This document shows positions 15,755 through 24,212 of a DNA stretch of 64,000 bases, in pieces. Location of the stretch: contig OW818679.1 of NCBI GenBank assembly GCA_942493145.1, positions 1,240,001 to 1,304,000 of the forward strand, written 5' to 3'. A program made the position numbers and the translations under genes. The notes below the pieces were generated by a model, which had not been told where the DNA came from, ran no database searches, and was given only the letters and a program-made list of their open reading frames with translations. The first letter of the stretch is position 1; each line of letters starts with the position of its first letter. Source of the stretch: ENR-C20 sp942493145 (GTDB lineage: Bacteria > Bacillota > Clostridia > Acetivibrionales > DTU013).

Positions 15755-16625
15755 AAATCTCGAGAGGGTTGTCAATGATTCGTCTCGGGATTTTCAATAT
15801 GGTATCCTCATAATAGTATTCTGAAATGAATTTCTCAAACGCCCTTCCGGGTAACAATGCCCTCAGCCAGACAGCTGCATGCTCAAAGGAGGCTATCCTT
15901 TTGTATCTCAGCTTTGGCCGTGGGTTTTCTATTATCTTTACAATCATGGCAGCCAGACTGTCGGGATCACTTCCTTCAGCCTCATCCTTGATGACCCTTC
16001 CCACAGCCTGAACAAATCGTTTGCGATAAACAGACGCATCCAGTCCGGCATTTTTAGCAGTTATCCTTGTTGCGCCTGAACCATTGCGATGGTCACCGGG
16101 CTCTATCAGCACCACCCTTATACCAAAATCCTTAACTTCCATGCTCAATGTCTCTGACAGGCCTTCAATGGCGAATTTGGCCGCCGTATATGAGCTGACG
16201 AAAGGGATGGCCATCAGTCCGTTCATTGAACTGAAATTGATTATTGTACCGCTATTTTGTAAGCGCATAACTTGGAGCACTGCCTTGCACATCCTCAGGG
16301 TGCCGATCAATGCAGTATCAATGACCCCCTGGAACTCCTCAATGCTTGAATCCTCCACTGAACCACGGATAAGATAAACTGCGCAGTTGATAAGCACATC
16401 CAGTCTGCCTTCGCGTTCTGTAATCAATGAAACGGCTTCATCCACTGAGGACTGGTCGGTTACATCAAGATGGAGTCTGATCAGGGGCCCCTCCTCAACC
16501 AGGTCGTTGTAGGAGCGGGCACCTGCATAGACTATGTATCCCTTCGAAGAAAGCTGTTTTGCAACAGACAGGCCTATACCTGATGAAGCTCCTGCAATCA
16601 GTACGACCTTATTTAAATTATTCAT
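15711..16625 (-). CDS. Short-chain dehydrogenase/reductase, partner of the SPT-like enzyme
   Basis: A 304-residue classical SDR: cofactor motif GASSGIG (12-18), LDVTDQ, active-site Ser at 132/133, Tyr146 and Lys150 (SSYTAAK). The usual NNAG turn is NCAV (80-83), a clear deviation. GARS after the second strand hints at NADPH. A C-terminal extension of about 60 residues (ALLPGRAFEKFISEYYY) recalls membrane-associated lipid reductases such as 3-ketosphinganine reductase. The gene starts 8 bp after the SPT-like gene with its own AAGGAG, so both form one operon. I infer that it reduces the 3-keto product of that enzyme. Confidence 0.87.
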   Translation of the reverse strand: MNNLNKVVLIAGASSGIGLSVAKQLSSKGYIVYAGARSYNDLVEEGPLIRLHLDVTDQSSVDEAVSLITEREGRLDVLINCAVYLIRGSVEDSSIEEFQGVIDTALIGTLRMCKAVLQVMRLQNSGTIINFSSMNGLMAIPFVSSYTAAKFAIEGLSETLSMEVKDFGIRVVLIEPGDHRNGSGATRITAKNAGLDASVYRKRFVQAVGRVIKDEAEGSDPDSLAAMIVKIIENPRPKLRYKRIASFEHAAVWLRALLPGRAFEKFISEYYYEDTILKIPRRIIDNPLEIFKRKSNESRNIPEE

Positions 16626-16633
16626 ATGACTCC

Positions 16634-17830
16634 TTACATTGACTGATTTTCCGGCTGACTGAATACCTTTTTGAAAGCCTCAAGCACATAATCCATCTGT
16701 GCTTTTGTATGGGTAGCCGTCAGGTTTGTCCTGATGCGGCAGAGACCTGGCTTGACTGCCGGTGAAATAACCGGGTTGACATACACGCCTTCTTCTCTGA
16801 GCATCTTTGTGACGATAAGGGTTTTATCGTTTGTGTAAGTCATTATTGGGATTATGGGTGTTATTGCATTATTGGCTTCATAAAGGGGTATCCCAAGCTT
16901 TTTGAGGCCCTCCCGAAGGTATGCCGAGACATTCAGAAGATCTCTGATCCTCTGGGGCTCCTCTTCGATTATTGCCAATGACTCAATAGCTGCTGCAATA
17001 TTTGCCGGTGGGATGGAAGCGCTGAATATGAACGGTCTGGAGTTGTGCTTGACAAACTCTATGACATCCTGTTTTGCGACCATCGCGCCACCAAGGCTGG
17101 CAAGGGATTTGCTGAAGGTCAGCATTATGATGTCGACTTCGTCTTCCATATCAAAATATTCCGCGGTACCGCGTCCGCATCTGCCAAGGACCCCGAAACC
17201 ATGGGCGTCATCGACCATGACCCTGGCGCCGTATTTGCGGCAAACCTTGACTATGCCCGGAAGGTCGCATATATCACCTTCCATGCTGAATACCCCATCG
17301 ACTACCACCAGTTTGCCATGCTCGTCGCCAATCTTGCTTAAAATCCTTTCGAGGTCGGCCATGTCATTATGATCGAATTTAAGAGTTTTTGCGAAGCTGA
17401 GCCTGCTAGCGTCAACAATGCTGGCATGATTTTCGCAGTCGCATATTATGTAATCATTCCTGCTGGCAATTGCAGAAATTATTCCTAAATTGGTCTGATA
17501 TCCTGTACTGAACGTCAAAGCGGCTTCCTTATGGAGGAATGCAGCTATCTTTTTTTCAAGTTCGAGATGGAGGGTGAGGGTGCCGTTGAGGAACCGTGAA
17601 CCGGAGCATCCGGAACCGAATTCTTCTACTGCTTTGATTGCCGCGCTTTTGACCCTCGGATGGGATGTAAGCCCCAGATAGTTATTGGAGCCGATCATTA
17701 CTGTCTTTCTTCCTTCAATTACTACTTCGGTATCCTGACCGGTCTCCAATGCATGAAAATACGGGTAAATGCCTGCAGCGATTGCTTCCTTTGCATCTGT
17801 GTAGTTGAAACACTTTTCAAAAATATCCAT
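16634..17830 (-). CDS. Serine palmitoyltransferase-like alpha-oxoamine synthase
   Basis: A 398-residue PLP enzyme of the alpha-oxoamine synthase family, which condenses an amino acid with an acyl-CoA or acyl-ACP and releases CO2. PLP residues are in place: H135 (CENHASI), the DDAH pair near 207-210 and Lys241 (TFSKSLASLGG). GSGCSGSRFLNGTL at 73-86 and VVDGVFSMEGDI at 177-187 match bacterial serine palmitoyltransferases better than E. coli Kbl or BioF. Annotation pipelines would probably call it bioF or kbl, but no biotin or threonine genes are adjacent. AAAGGAG ten bases before ATG supports the start. It is followed at once by an SDR, as expected for sphingoid-base formation. Substrates are inferred only. 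Confidence 0.85.
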   Translation of the reverse strand: MDIFEKCFNYTDAKEAIAAGIYPYFHALETGQDTEVVIEGRKTVMIGSNNYLGLTSHPRVKSAAIKAVEEFGSGCSGSRFLNGTLTLHLELEKKIAAFLHKEAALTFSTGYQTNLGIISAIASRNDYIICDCENHASIVDASRLSFAKTLKFDHNDMADLERILSKIGDEHGKLVVVDGVFSMEGDICDLPGIVKVCRKYGARVMVDDAHGFGVLGRCGRGTAEYFDMEDEVDIIMLTFSKSLASLGGAMVAKQDVIEFVKHNSRPFIFSASIPPANIAAAIESLAIIEEEPQRIRDLLNVSAYLREGLKKLGIPLYEANNAITPIIPIMTYTNDKTLIVTKMLREEGVYVNPVISPAVKPGLCRIRTNLTATHTKAQMDYVLEAFKKVFSQPENQSM

Positions 17831-17876
17831 CTGCTAGAAACACTCCTTTATTTGATATTCCTGGCTGGGTATATGA

Positions 17877-17947
17877 GAAGCCTTATTAAATGCACTTGTT
17901 AATGCACATATTGCCAGGTGGTAGTATTGAAATACTTATAAGGCTTC
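17877..17947. repeat. Spaced inverted repeat upstream of the SPT-like gene
   Basis: GAAGCCTTAT (17877-17886) and ATAAGGCTTC (17938-17947) are perfect complements 51 bp apart; the interval also contains GTATT/AATAC and a doubled AATGCAC. This sits between the glycosyltransferase stop and the SPT-like gene, so it could be a terminator, an operator pair or an attenuator. Confidence 0.5.
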
Positions 17948-18005
17948 AGAAAAACTCAAGGGTATTTTATCATATTCTACCATGAGAGTACAGATTACCG
18001 AACTG

Positions 18006-19322
18006 TCAGCGCCTGACAGGTGAAAAAACTCTTTCCATATTTCCCGTAGACAAAATTTCCATGATTTTGTATGTCCCCATCTTTCGGGCGTATAGAAATC
18101 CATCCCAGGCAGCCTGTGCAAGACATCCGTCATTGAGGTAGTCCATCAGCCACTCCCCACAGTATTCAGGTGCTTGCTGGTGATATCCTGCTCCAAGGTC
18201 ACGAATCCATCTTTGATTGAACACCTCATGTGGTCCGATGGGGGGCGAAATGATTATCGGTATTCCAAGGCCGCAATAAAAGCTGAGCTCGGAGGGCTTT
18301 GTCCATAGTACATCCGTTGTCCTCATTGCCTGGCTGAAAGCGGCGAAATATTGGTCTTTATCCTTATTGAATATTATTTTTACGTTTTCCGAATCTGTCA
18401 GGCCATATTCCAATAAAAGAGAGAGAAAATACTCATTGACCTCGTCGCGATGAGCAGCTACAAGGTTCAGCCTTATGCTGCCGTCCCTTATCTTTGATGC
18501 AAGGCTTTTAACGACTCCTGCGGCAATTTCCGCCTGCGCACCCGCGCCACCTACAGCATAGGTTAAGGTAAAGCCTGTTTCGGCTTCATCCGGCTGCCAG
18601 AACTCACCTAAATAGTGACCGGCTTCCACTCCATGGATAATCCTGAACCTGTTTGAAGGGTCCAGCCTCAACAGCCTCTTTGCAAGATCTGATTTTAGTA
18701 TTGGCATATCAGGGCCGCCTATGTTCTCCTGCGGAAGGGGGAACCCAGTCAGGAATATCCTTTCCTCGGGCACGCCGTATTGCATCAAACGCCTCATTGC
18801 ATGGCCACAGGGTGCAAAATATACGATCCTGCTTTCTTTTGGGTTTTCCGCAACCCAGACCCTGTTGATATCGGCATCACAAATGATGCAGAAGACGGGC
18901 AGGTTGGTATGCTCCTCAGCGGCTATCGCTGCGGCATAAAATGAAGTTATTACAGGAAGGCTATTTGCCGACATCATATGTCCAAGACCTGTACCCATGC
19001 CCTTTTTTATAAGGGAATACAGGTATTTGAGCTGCAGGGACGGCGTAGACAGGTCACGCAAAGGGTAATAAGGCGAGATGTTCTGAAGTTTTTCCAGTAT
19101 ATTGTATAGATACGGCCCGACAACCGGAAGTTGTCTGATCCTTGAAAGGGATTCATAGGAGCGTTGGAACAAACCCCAAAGCTTGCGTTCTTTAGGTGAT
19201 GACACCACATTTTCTCCAAAGAGCTGGACTCCATCCTGAGCGATGACCTTCAAAGGGTAGGTGGCCCTTTGGTGTCCAAGTCCCATGTTTGCGGTCACAA
19301 TCCATGCGGATATTTCCGGCAT
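18006..19322 (-). CDS. GT28/MGDG-synthase-like glycosyltransferase
   Basis: A 438-residue protein with a GT-B layout. The N-terminal ANMGLGHQRAT near residue 11 is the G-x-GH-x-R loop of MurG/MGDG-synthase-type enzymes. The C-terminal domain has a donor-site-like stretch WTKPSELSFYCGLGIPII followed by PPIGPHEVFNQ. Relatives transfer hexoses to lipid acceptors at the membrane. There is no transmembrane helix, as is usual for peripheral GT28 enzymes. GAGGGG eight bases before ATG 19322 supports the start. It lies 175 bp upstream of the SPT-like/SDR operon on the same strand, so a lipid acceptor made by those enzymes is a reasonable guess. Confidence 0.75.
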   Translation of the reverse strand: MPEISAWIVTANMGLGHQRATYPLKVIAQDGVQLFGENVVSSPKERKLWGLFQRSYESLSRIRQLPVVGPYLYNILEKLQNISPYYPLRDLSTPSLQLKYLYSLIKKGMGTGLGHMMSANSLPVITSFYAAAIAAEEHTNLPVFCIICDADINRVWVAENPKESRIVYFAPCGHAMRRLMQYGVPEERIFLTGFPLPQENIGGPDMPILKSDLAKRLLRLDPSNRFRIIHGVEAGHYLGEFWQPDEAETGFTLTYAVGGAGAQAEIAAGVVKSLASKIRDGSIRLNLVAAHRDEVNEYFLSLLLEYGLTDSENVKIIFNKDKDQYFAAFSQAMRTTDVLWTKPSELSFYCGLGIPIIISPPIGPHEVFNQRWIRDLGAGYHQQAPEYCGEWLMDYLNDGCLAQAAWDGFLYARKMGTYKIMEILSTGNMERVFSPVRR

Positions 19323-19377
19323 ACTATCAACCCCTCTTTAAAATAATAACTGCCGATATCTAAGTTGAACAGGGAGA

Positions 19378-19435
19378 GTATCAAAGTTGAAAGATTGAGC
19401 GTATCAAAGGTGAAAGATTGAGCGTATCAAAGGTG
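19378..19435. repeat. 23-bp tandem repeat running into the DUF445 stop
   Basis: GTATCAAAGTTGAAAGATTG plus AGC repeats almost perfectly at 19378-19400 and 19401-19423, with a third partial unit to 19435. The minus-strand DUF445 gene ends inside the second unit, so its last residues (APLIRSIFHL) are encoded by the repeat. Confidence 0.85.
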
Positions 19436-20708
19436 CTACATATGGACCATATAAATGCGTAGTGAACAGGAATACGAGCAAACCGGCAGATGCTCCTGCG
19501 ATGGAGCCATTGATACGTATCCACTGAAGATCGTTTCCTGCTTTATCCTCTATAAATTGAATGAGCCTTTCATTTGTAAATGCCTCAAGCGTCTCTTTTG
19601 CTATTTCTCCGACAAGGTAATGCTCCTTGGTAATGATTTTTTCAAGCATACCTCCAAGGACGTTATCGGTCCACTCCTTCATTTCCTCGTCTTCTTTCAT
19701 CAGCTGCCTGTATTTGTCCAGATGCCCGGAAATCCAGAGGGCGGTTTCATTTCTGTAGACATTCGATTCAATTGCGGAGGACACAAGCTGTTTCAACGGG
19801 TCATAAAGCTCAATACGATTCAGAATGCCGTTCTTCCATACCTGGACTGCATGCACCAGCAGTTCGGTATTGCTGCCGTCCTTAAGCATATCCGCTGCAT
19901 TACCGGCAATTTTTTCGAATACGGCATTACCGGGCTCCATCAGCTTTTTGAGGGTGCTGACCAGCTGTTGCTGAATCAGGCGGGAGAGGTTTTCGAGGTT
20001 ATTGTACCTGCTGCTTTTTGAAACGTTCAGCAATATTTTGACGAAGAATGAACCGGCTCCGGTGCTTTCGCGGTTATGTTTCTCCTGATCCTTCAATATC
20101 CTGTGGATCCTGTCCTGCGTTGATTTTTTGGCGGCGATGTCGACAGCTTTTTGCAGGAGTGCAAGCAGCCAGTTTTTGTGTTTTTCTTCTTCAAAAGAGG
20201 ACTGGAGGAGATTCATGATTTCCTGTGCGACATCCTCTTTTTTAAGATATTCATTTATGAAGTTGTTTATTTCATGTGCAACCATTTCATGGTCAATTTC
20301 ATCCGACTTTTCTGACAGGAAGCCTTGCAGCTGCTTTTCAATTGCCTGATCATCGACATTTTCACTGAGCCAGTCAAGAAGGGTATCGGTAAGGTTTAGA
20401 CCTGCAAGTCCTGCTTTTATTGAATCGACGTTCAGAAGTTCAGTACCTACAATATCTGAAACCTTGTTTATTATCATCTCCCTGTTCCGGGGTACGATTT
20501 CTGTATGCCATGAAAAACCCAGGGGCTTCCGGAAAAGGGCGGTGACTGCGAACCAGTCGGCCACACCACCGATCAGGGCGGCCTCAGCAACAAAGGCAAC
20601 CAGTTCAAGGGTATAATTGCCTTTGAAAATTATTTTGAAGACTGTTGCCGTGACAAAAGCCAGGAAGACAACTGCCAATATCAAGTTTGCTCTGTTTCTG
20701 TTCTGCAT
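19404..20708 (-). CDS. DUF445 membrane protein (second of tandem pair)
   Basis: A 434-residue DUF445 (YheB-like) protein. An N-terminal hairpin of membrane segments (about 8-50) leads into GGVADWFAVTALFRKPLGF, the family's best-kept motif, followed by a long helical cytoplasmic part. A C-terminal IEDKAGNDLQWIRINGSIAGASAG and final helix complete it. Function is unknown. The start is ATG 20708 (GGAGG four bases before), 14 bp after the stop of its paralogue. The final residues derive from a tandem repeat, which differs from the end of the paralogue. Confidence 0.9.
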   Translation of the reverse strand: MQNRNRANLILAVVFLAFVTATVFKIIFKGNYTLELVAFVAEAALIGGVADWFAVTALFRKPLGFSWHTEIVPRNREMIINKVSDIVGTELLNVDSIKAGLAGLNLTDTLLDWLSENVDDQAIEKQLQGFLSEKSDEIDHEMVAHEINNFINEYLKKEDVAQEIMNLLQSSFEEEKHKNWLLALLQKAVDIAAKKSTQDRIHRILKDQEKHNRESTGAGSFFVKILLNVSKSSRYNNLENLSRLIQQQLVSTLKKLMEPGNAVFEKIAGNAADMLKDGSNTELLVHAVQVWKNGILNRIELYDPLKQLVSSAIESNVYRNETALWISGHLDKYRQLMKEDEEMKEWTDNVLGGMLEKIITKEHYLVGEIAKETLEAFTNERLIQFIEDKAGNDLQWIRINGSIAGASAGLLVFLFTTHLYGPYVAPLIRSIFHL

Positions 20709-20722
20709 GGATCCTCCGTCCT

Positions 20723-21985
20723 TTAAAGCCAAAATGTCAGCAGGTAGATAAACATTCCAGTAAGGCCTCCCACCACCGAGCCGTTGATCCTGATGATCTG
20801 GAGATCATTCCCCGCCTTGTCCTCAATCATATCGACAAGCATTTCGTTGGAGAATTGGTCCAGTTTATGTCTTACCAGTTTTCCAATTTCCGAATGTTTT
20901 TCATCGATAAGACGGGACAACATGTTTTTCACATATGCATCCAATTCCGCCTGCTTTGAAGGACTGTCTGCAAAGTCGGCGGTAATTTTGTCAACAAGGC
21001 TTTCTATATAACCCTCAAGCCTTAAATACTTATCGCTGCCATTGAGGAAGCCTGAAACCTTTTTTGCGAAATAGGGACTGGTGACTGCCCGGTTAATTGT
21101 TTCAGCCTTCTTTTTCTCAATTTTATTCTGAAGCTCAATGTTTGTGCGGAAATCATCCACCGTATTGCCTATCCACATTTCAAGGCCTTTGCGCTGGCTG
21201 CTCTCCGGATCTTTTAGCTTTTTTACATACTCAAGCCCTTCCAGGACTATCCTGGAAGATATTCTGGAAGGTGATGCATCTGAAAAATCTGCAAGGGTGA
21301 GCACGAATTTGAAGAAAAGCCTTCTTCCTGTGGATTCACGGTCTGCATTTTCACCTATCCTTGACATGAACTCTTCGGCTGTATTTTCCACCAGTGACCT
21401 GACTGCAGGGAAAACAAGCAGATCAGTTACCTTATCGGCAGCCTCCGTTATGATCTTTTCATCGGGACTGGTCTTTGAAACCCATTCAAGGGCATCGTTT
21501 ATGAGGGGTGAAAGCTTTACGCTGTCGGAGCTTTCGTTGATTATCTTTTCAAGCCACGAAGCGGCAAGAGAGGGGTCAATCCTGCCCAGGACGTCTGATG
21601 CTATCCTGTTGACAAGCAGCGTACATTCCTTTTTACCATCCTGGTTTTCCATATAGTATATAAGCTTCCTGGAAATGCTGAATCTATCAAGCTTTTTTAT
21701 AAGTGCATCCTTTGAAAGCAATTCTTTTTCAACCATATCCGACAGGTGACCGAATATTCTGTCCCTGCCTTTAGGTATAATCTCGGTCTTGAAGGGTATC
21801 CCGAGAGGCTTTCTGAAAAGTGCGGTAATACCGAACCAATCGGCAAAACCACCGATCATGGAGGCGCTGAAAAGTGCAGTGAGTAAGCCGCCGGCAAAGC
21901 TGTCCCTGAAAGGATAGCAGAGCAGGAAGCCTATAGCAACAAGTCCAAGTATTATTGATGCGATATATCTGTTGTTTTTCGTCAA
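20723..21985 (-). CDS. DUF445 membrane protein (first of tandem pair)
   Basis: A 420-residue paralogue of the next gene, with the same motifs: GGFADWFGITALFRKPLGIPF near the N-terminus and MIEDKAGNDLQIIRINGSVVGG near the C-terminus. The central region is rich in charged helices. The pair probably arose by duplication and may form a heteromer; the role is unknown. TTG 21985 after GGGGTGG is the likely start; GTG 21994 is the alternative. It heads the minus-strand cluster containing the glycosyltransferase. Confidence 0.88.
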   Translation of the reverse strand: MTKNNRYIASIILGLVAIGFLLCYPFRDSFAGGLLTALFSASMIGGFADWFGITALFRKPLGIPFKTEIIPKGRDRIFGHLSDMVEKELLSKDALIKKLDRFSISRKLIYYMENQDGKKECTLLVNRIASDVLGRIDPSLAASWLEKIINESSDSVKLSPLINDALEWVSKTSPDEKIITEAADKVTDLLVFPAVRSLVENTAEEFMSRIGENADRESTGRRLFFKFVLTLADFSDASPSRISSRIVLEGLEYVKKLKDPESSQRKGLEMWIGNTVDDFRTNIELQNKIEKKKAETINRAVTSPYFAKKVSGFLNGSDKYLRLEGYIESLVDKITADFADSPSKQAELDAYVKNMLSRLIDEKHSEIGKLVRHKLDQFSNEMLVDMIEDKAGNDLQIIRINGSVVGGLTGMFIYLLTFWL

Positions 21986-22186
21986 TGAATCCACCCCGGT
22001 ATCGTACTATGTAGTTAGTCATTTATACGGCTAAATGACCCGAAAGTCTTTAAACCATTATATTATACATTTTCAATAAGCGAAAGAACAAGGGGGACAG
22101 GCCTCTGAATTGAAACAAAGCGCATTGTAAAATCATTCCTTTTCGATTATGATTATCTTATTGGCTAATTGATCGTCGATTAACTT

Positions 22187-23401
22187 ATGTGGAAGGATGT
22201 GAAATGCTTGATTAGAGAGAGCTTTTTGAGATTTATATATGAGGCGGCCAGCATGCAGCGGTGGAACGACCACATCAGGCCACACAAGGGCTTTACCGAG
22301 CTGGACAAGCAGGCGCACAAGATGTTTTATGCCTATGTCCTCGGAAAGCTGGAAGAGGAAAGGAATCCGCTGGATTGGCCTCTGCTAATCGAAGGCGCGA
22401 TTTTTGAATTCTTCCGGCGCATCCTCCTGACTGATATTAAACCCGTCATATTCCACAGCCTTATGGAAAAGCGAGGCAATGAGCTGAACAGGCTGGTTAT
22501 GGACAATATGGAGAAAAAGGGTGTGTTCAGCATTAAGAATGGTTTGAAGGAAAGGATGGAAAAGTACCTCTTCGACCCGGAGTATGGCGCCCACGAGAAG
22601 AGGATTTTAAAAGCAGCACATTATCTTGCGACAAACTGGGAATTCCAGATAGTATACAGGCTCAGCAGCAATTTTTACGGGCTTGAGGAAACAAAGAGGA
22701 GCATAGATGCCCAAATAGCGGAGTTCAAGGATATTGACTGCGTGCAGCGGCTTATGTTCAACAATGATATAAAGGAATTCCTCAATCTTATCGGACAACT
22801 GCGCTTCCAGCAAAGATGGGCGCAGACGCCAAGGGTGCCCGAAACCTCCGTGGCCGGACATACGCTTATTGTCGCAATACTTTCATATATGGTGACCCTC
22901 GAGATGGAGGCCTGCGATCGCAGAAGGTACAATGCATTTTTTGCCGGCCTTTTCCATGATCTGCCCGAGGTGCTGACGCGGGATATAATATCCCCTGTAA
23001 AGTCCTCAGTGGACGGACTGGGGGATCTGATAAAAGGAATAGAAGAGGCGCAGATGGAGGAGGTTATCTATCCGATGCTGCCAGTGAAATGGAGCTGGGA
23101 GATAAAATACTTCACGGAGAATGAATTCGATAGCAGGATCATGGTTGATGGACATATCAGGAAGGTGGACTCTGAGGAGATAAGCGAAAAGTACAATCAG
23201 GATGCCTTGTCACCGATAGACGGCCAGATCATCGAATTCTGTGATAAATTTGCCGCTTATATGGAAGCCTACCTTTCAATAAAACACGGCATCACCTCAA
23301 GGAATCTTGAGGAGGGCCACAAACATATTTATGACAGCTTCGCTGACTTCAAGGTGGCGGATCAAAACCTGGGTATGCTTCTGGATTACTTCAAGCTTTA
23401 A
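22187..23401 (+). CDS. HD-domain phosphohydrolase (YfbR-like C-terminal half)
   Basis: A 404-residue protein whose C-terminal half holds an HD domain: His in VAGHTLIV, the HD pair in FHDLPEVLTRDI and Asp in EFCDKFAAYMEAY. HDLPEVLTRDI matches 5'-deoxynucleotidases of the YfbR type and tRNA-related HD enzymes. The N-terminal half has no family I recognise. Start ATG 22187 is the longest choice; upstream SD support is weak and TTG 22208 (after GGAAGG) is possible. The last 11 bp overlap the convergent membrane-protein gene. A half REP-like element (AGGGGGACAGGCCTCT) lies about 95 bp upstream. Confidence 0.8.
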   Translation: MWKDVKCLIRESFLRFIYEAASMQRWNDHIRPHKGFTELDKQAHKMFYAYVLGKLEEERNPLDWPLLIEGAIFEFFRRILLTDIKPVIFHSLMEKRGNELNRLVMDNMEKKGVFSIKNGLKERMEKYLFDPEYGAHEKRILKAAHYLATNWEFQIVYRLSSNFYGLEETKRSIDAQIAEFKDIDCVQRLMFNNDIKEFLNLIGQLRFQQRWAQTPRVPETSVAGHTLIVAILSYMVTLEMEACDRRRYNAFFAGLFHDLPEVLTRDIISPVKSSVDGLGDLIKGIEEAQMEEVIYPMLPVKWSWEIKYFTENEFDSRIMVDGHIRKVDSEEISEKYNQDALSPIDGQIIEFCDKFAAYMEAYLSIKHGITSRNLEEGHKHIYDSFADFKVADQNLGMLLDYFKL

Positions 23402-24164
23402 AAGATGGACCGGCCGGCGTATACTTGCTGCCGGGTTTGCCAGTGAAGGCGAAGGGCAGATACAATATCAGGTAAAGGACAATGGCGACTGCTTCAAGAG
23501 ACAGGATATACCAGGGCCAGGGCCCAAGCATGTCGAGAATTGATCCGCCTGCAGGCTTGTATCTCAGGAAGAGGTAGTTACCTCCTGTCAGATAATTAAA
23601 AGGTATTATTAATGCAGCATAGATGTTTGTTATAACTAAAACCCTGATGACCGAGCGAAGGTTCGGCCTGTATTTCTCAACGAGGACCATATAAAGGCAT
23701 GTCAGGACGATCAATCCGTGGGACAGGAAAAACTGATAATATATGAAATGGGGGAAGGTGTAATTACCCATATCCGGTGTGAGCAGGGCCTGTGTCGCAC
23801 CGCCCAACCCCCAGAAATAGAGCAGTTCAAAAACTATCTGTCTTGATTTTCTATTGCTGTTACTCAAGAGCAGTACGATGACCGATAGAAATATGGATAA
23901 ATCACACAGCTGGATGGGCAGGGTGACCTCAAGGGACCACTGGCCGGCCAATGTGTACCAAATGTAAAGCGCTGCCTGTTGCAGGGATATTAATATGGCA
24001 AGGGTATATTTGAAGGTCTTGTTGTCCAAACCGGTAATGAGCCTTTTTTTGGTTAAAACAAGCAGCATACAAAGAACAATTACGCCAACTAAAGCCAGAG
24101 AGTGTTCAATTGAAAACAATACAATGGGTTTGTCCGATGGCCCAAAGGTGATTAAGTTACTCAT
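23391..24164 (-). CDS. YwaF/TIGR02206 family integral membrane protein
   Basis: A 257-residue protein with about seven hydrophobic helices, an N-terminal FSIEHSLALVGV and the family stretch LPIQLCDLSIF, followed by a conserved GGATQALLTPDMGNYTFP and HGLIVLTC. Function is unknown; members are near 230-260 residues. ATG 24164 has GAGG six bases upstream. The upstream spacer consists almost wholly of SD-like AGGTGAGGT units. It is probably co-transcribed with the XRE regulator gene just before it. Confidence 0.87.
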   Translation of the reverse strand: MSNLITFGPSDKPIVLFSIEHSLALVGVIVLCMLLVLTKKRLITGLDNKTFKYTLAILISLQQAALYIWYTLAGQWSLEVTLPIQLCDLSIFLSVIVLLLSNSNRKSRQIVFELLYFWGLGGATQALLTPDMGNYTFPHFIYYQFFLSHGLIVLTCLYMVLVEKYRPNLRSVIRVLVITNIYAALIIPFNYLTGGNYLFLRYKPAGGSILDMLGPWPWYILSLEAVAIVLYLILYLPFAFTGKPGSKYTPAGPSFKA

Positions 24165-24166
24165 AC

Positions 24167-24212
24167 AATACCTCACCTAACCTCACCTCGCTTCACCTCA
24201 CCTGACCTCACT
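24167..24212 (-). repeat. Degenerate tandem AGGTGAGGT array between XRE stop and YwaF start
   Basis: Read on the minus strand, the spacer contains at least seven AGGT cores in units such as GAGGTCAG, GTGAGGTGAAG, CGAGGTGAGG and TTAGGTGAGG before ATTGTATG. The first unit overlaps the regulator's TGA. Each unit resembles a Shine-Dalgarno sequence. Confidence 0.75.

Noticed and set aside
19378..19435. Short tandem repeat considered as a CRISPR array
   Set aside because: Units are directly contiguous with no spacers and no cas genes occur in the window.
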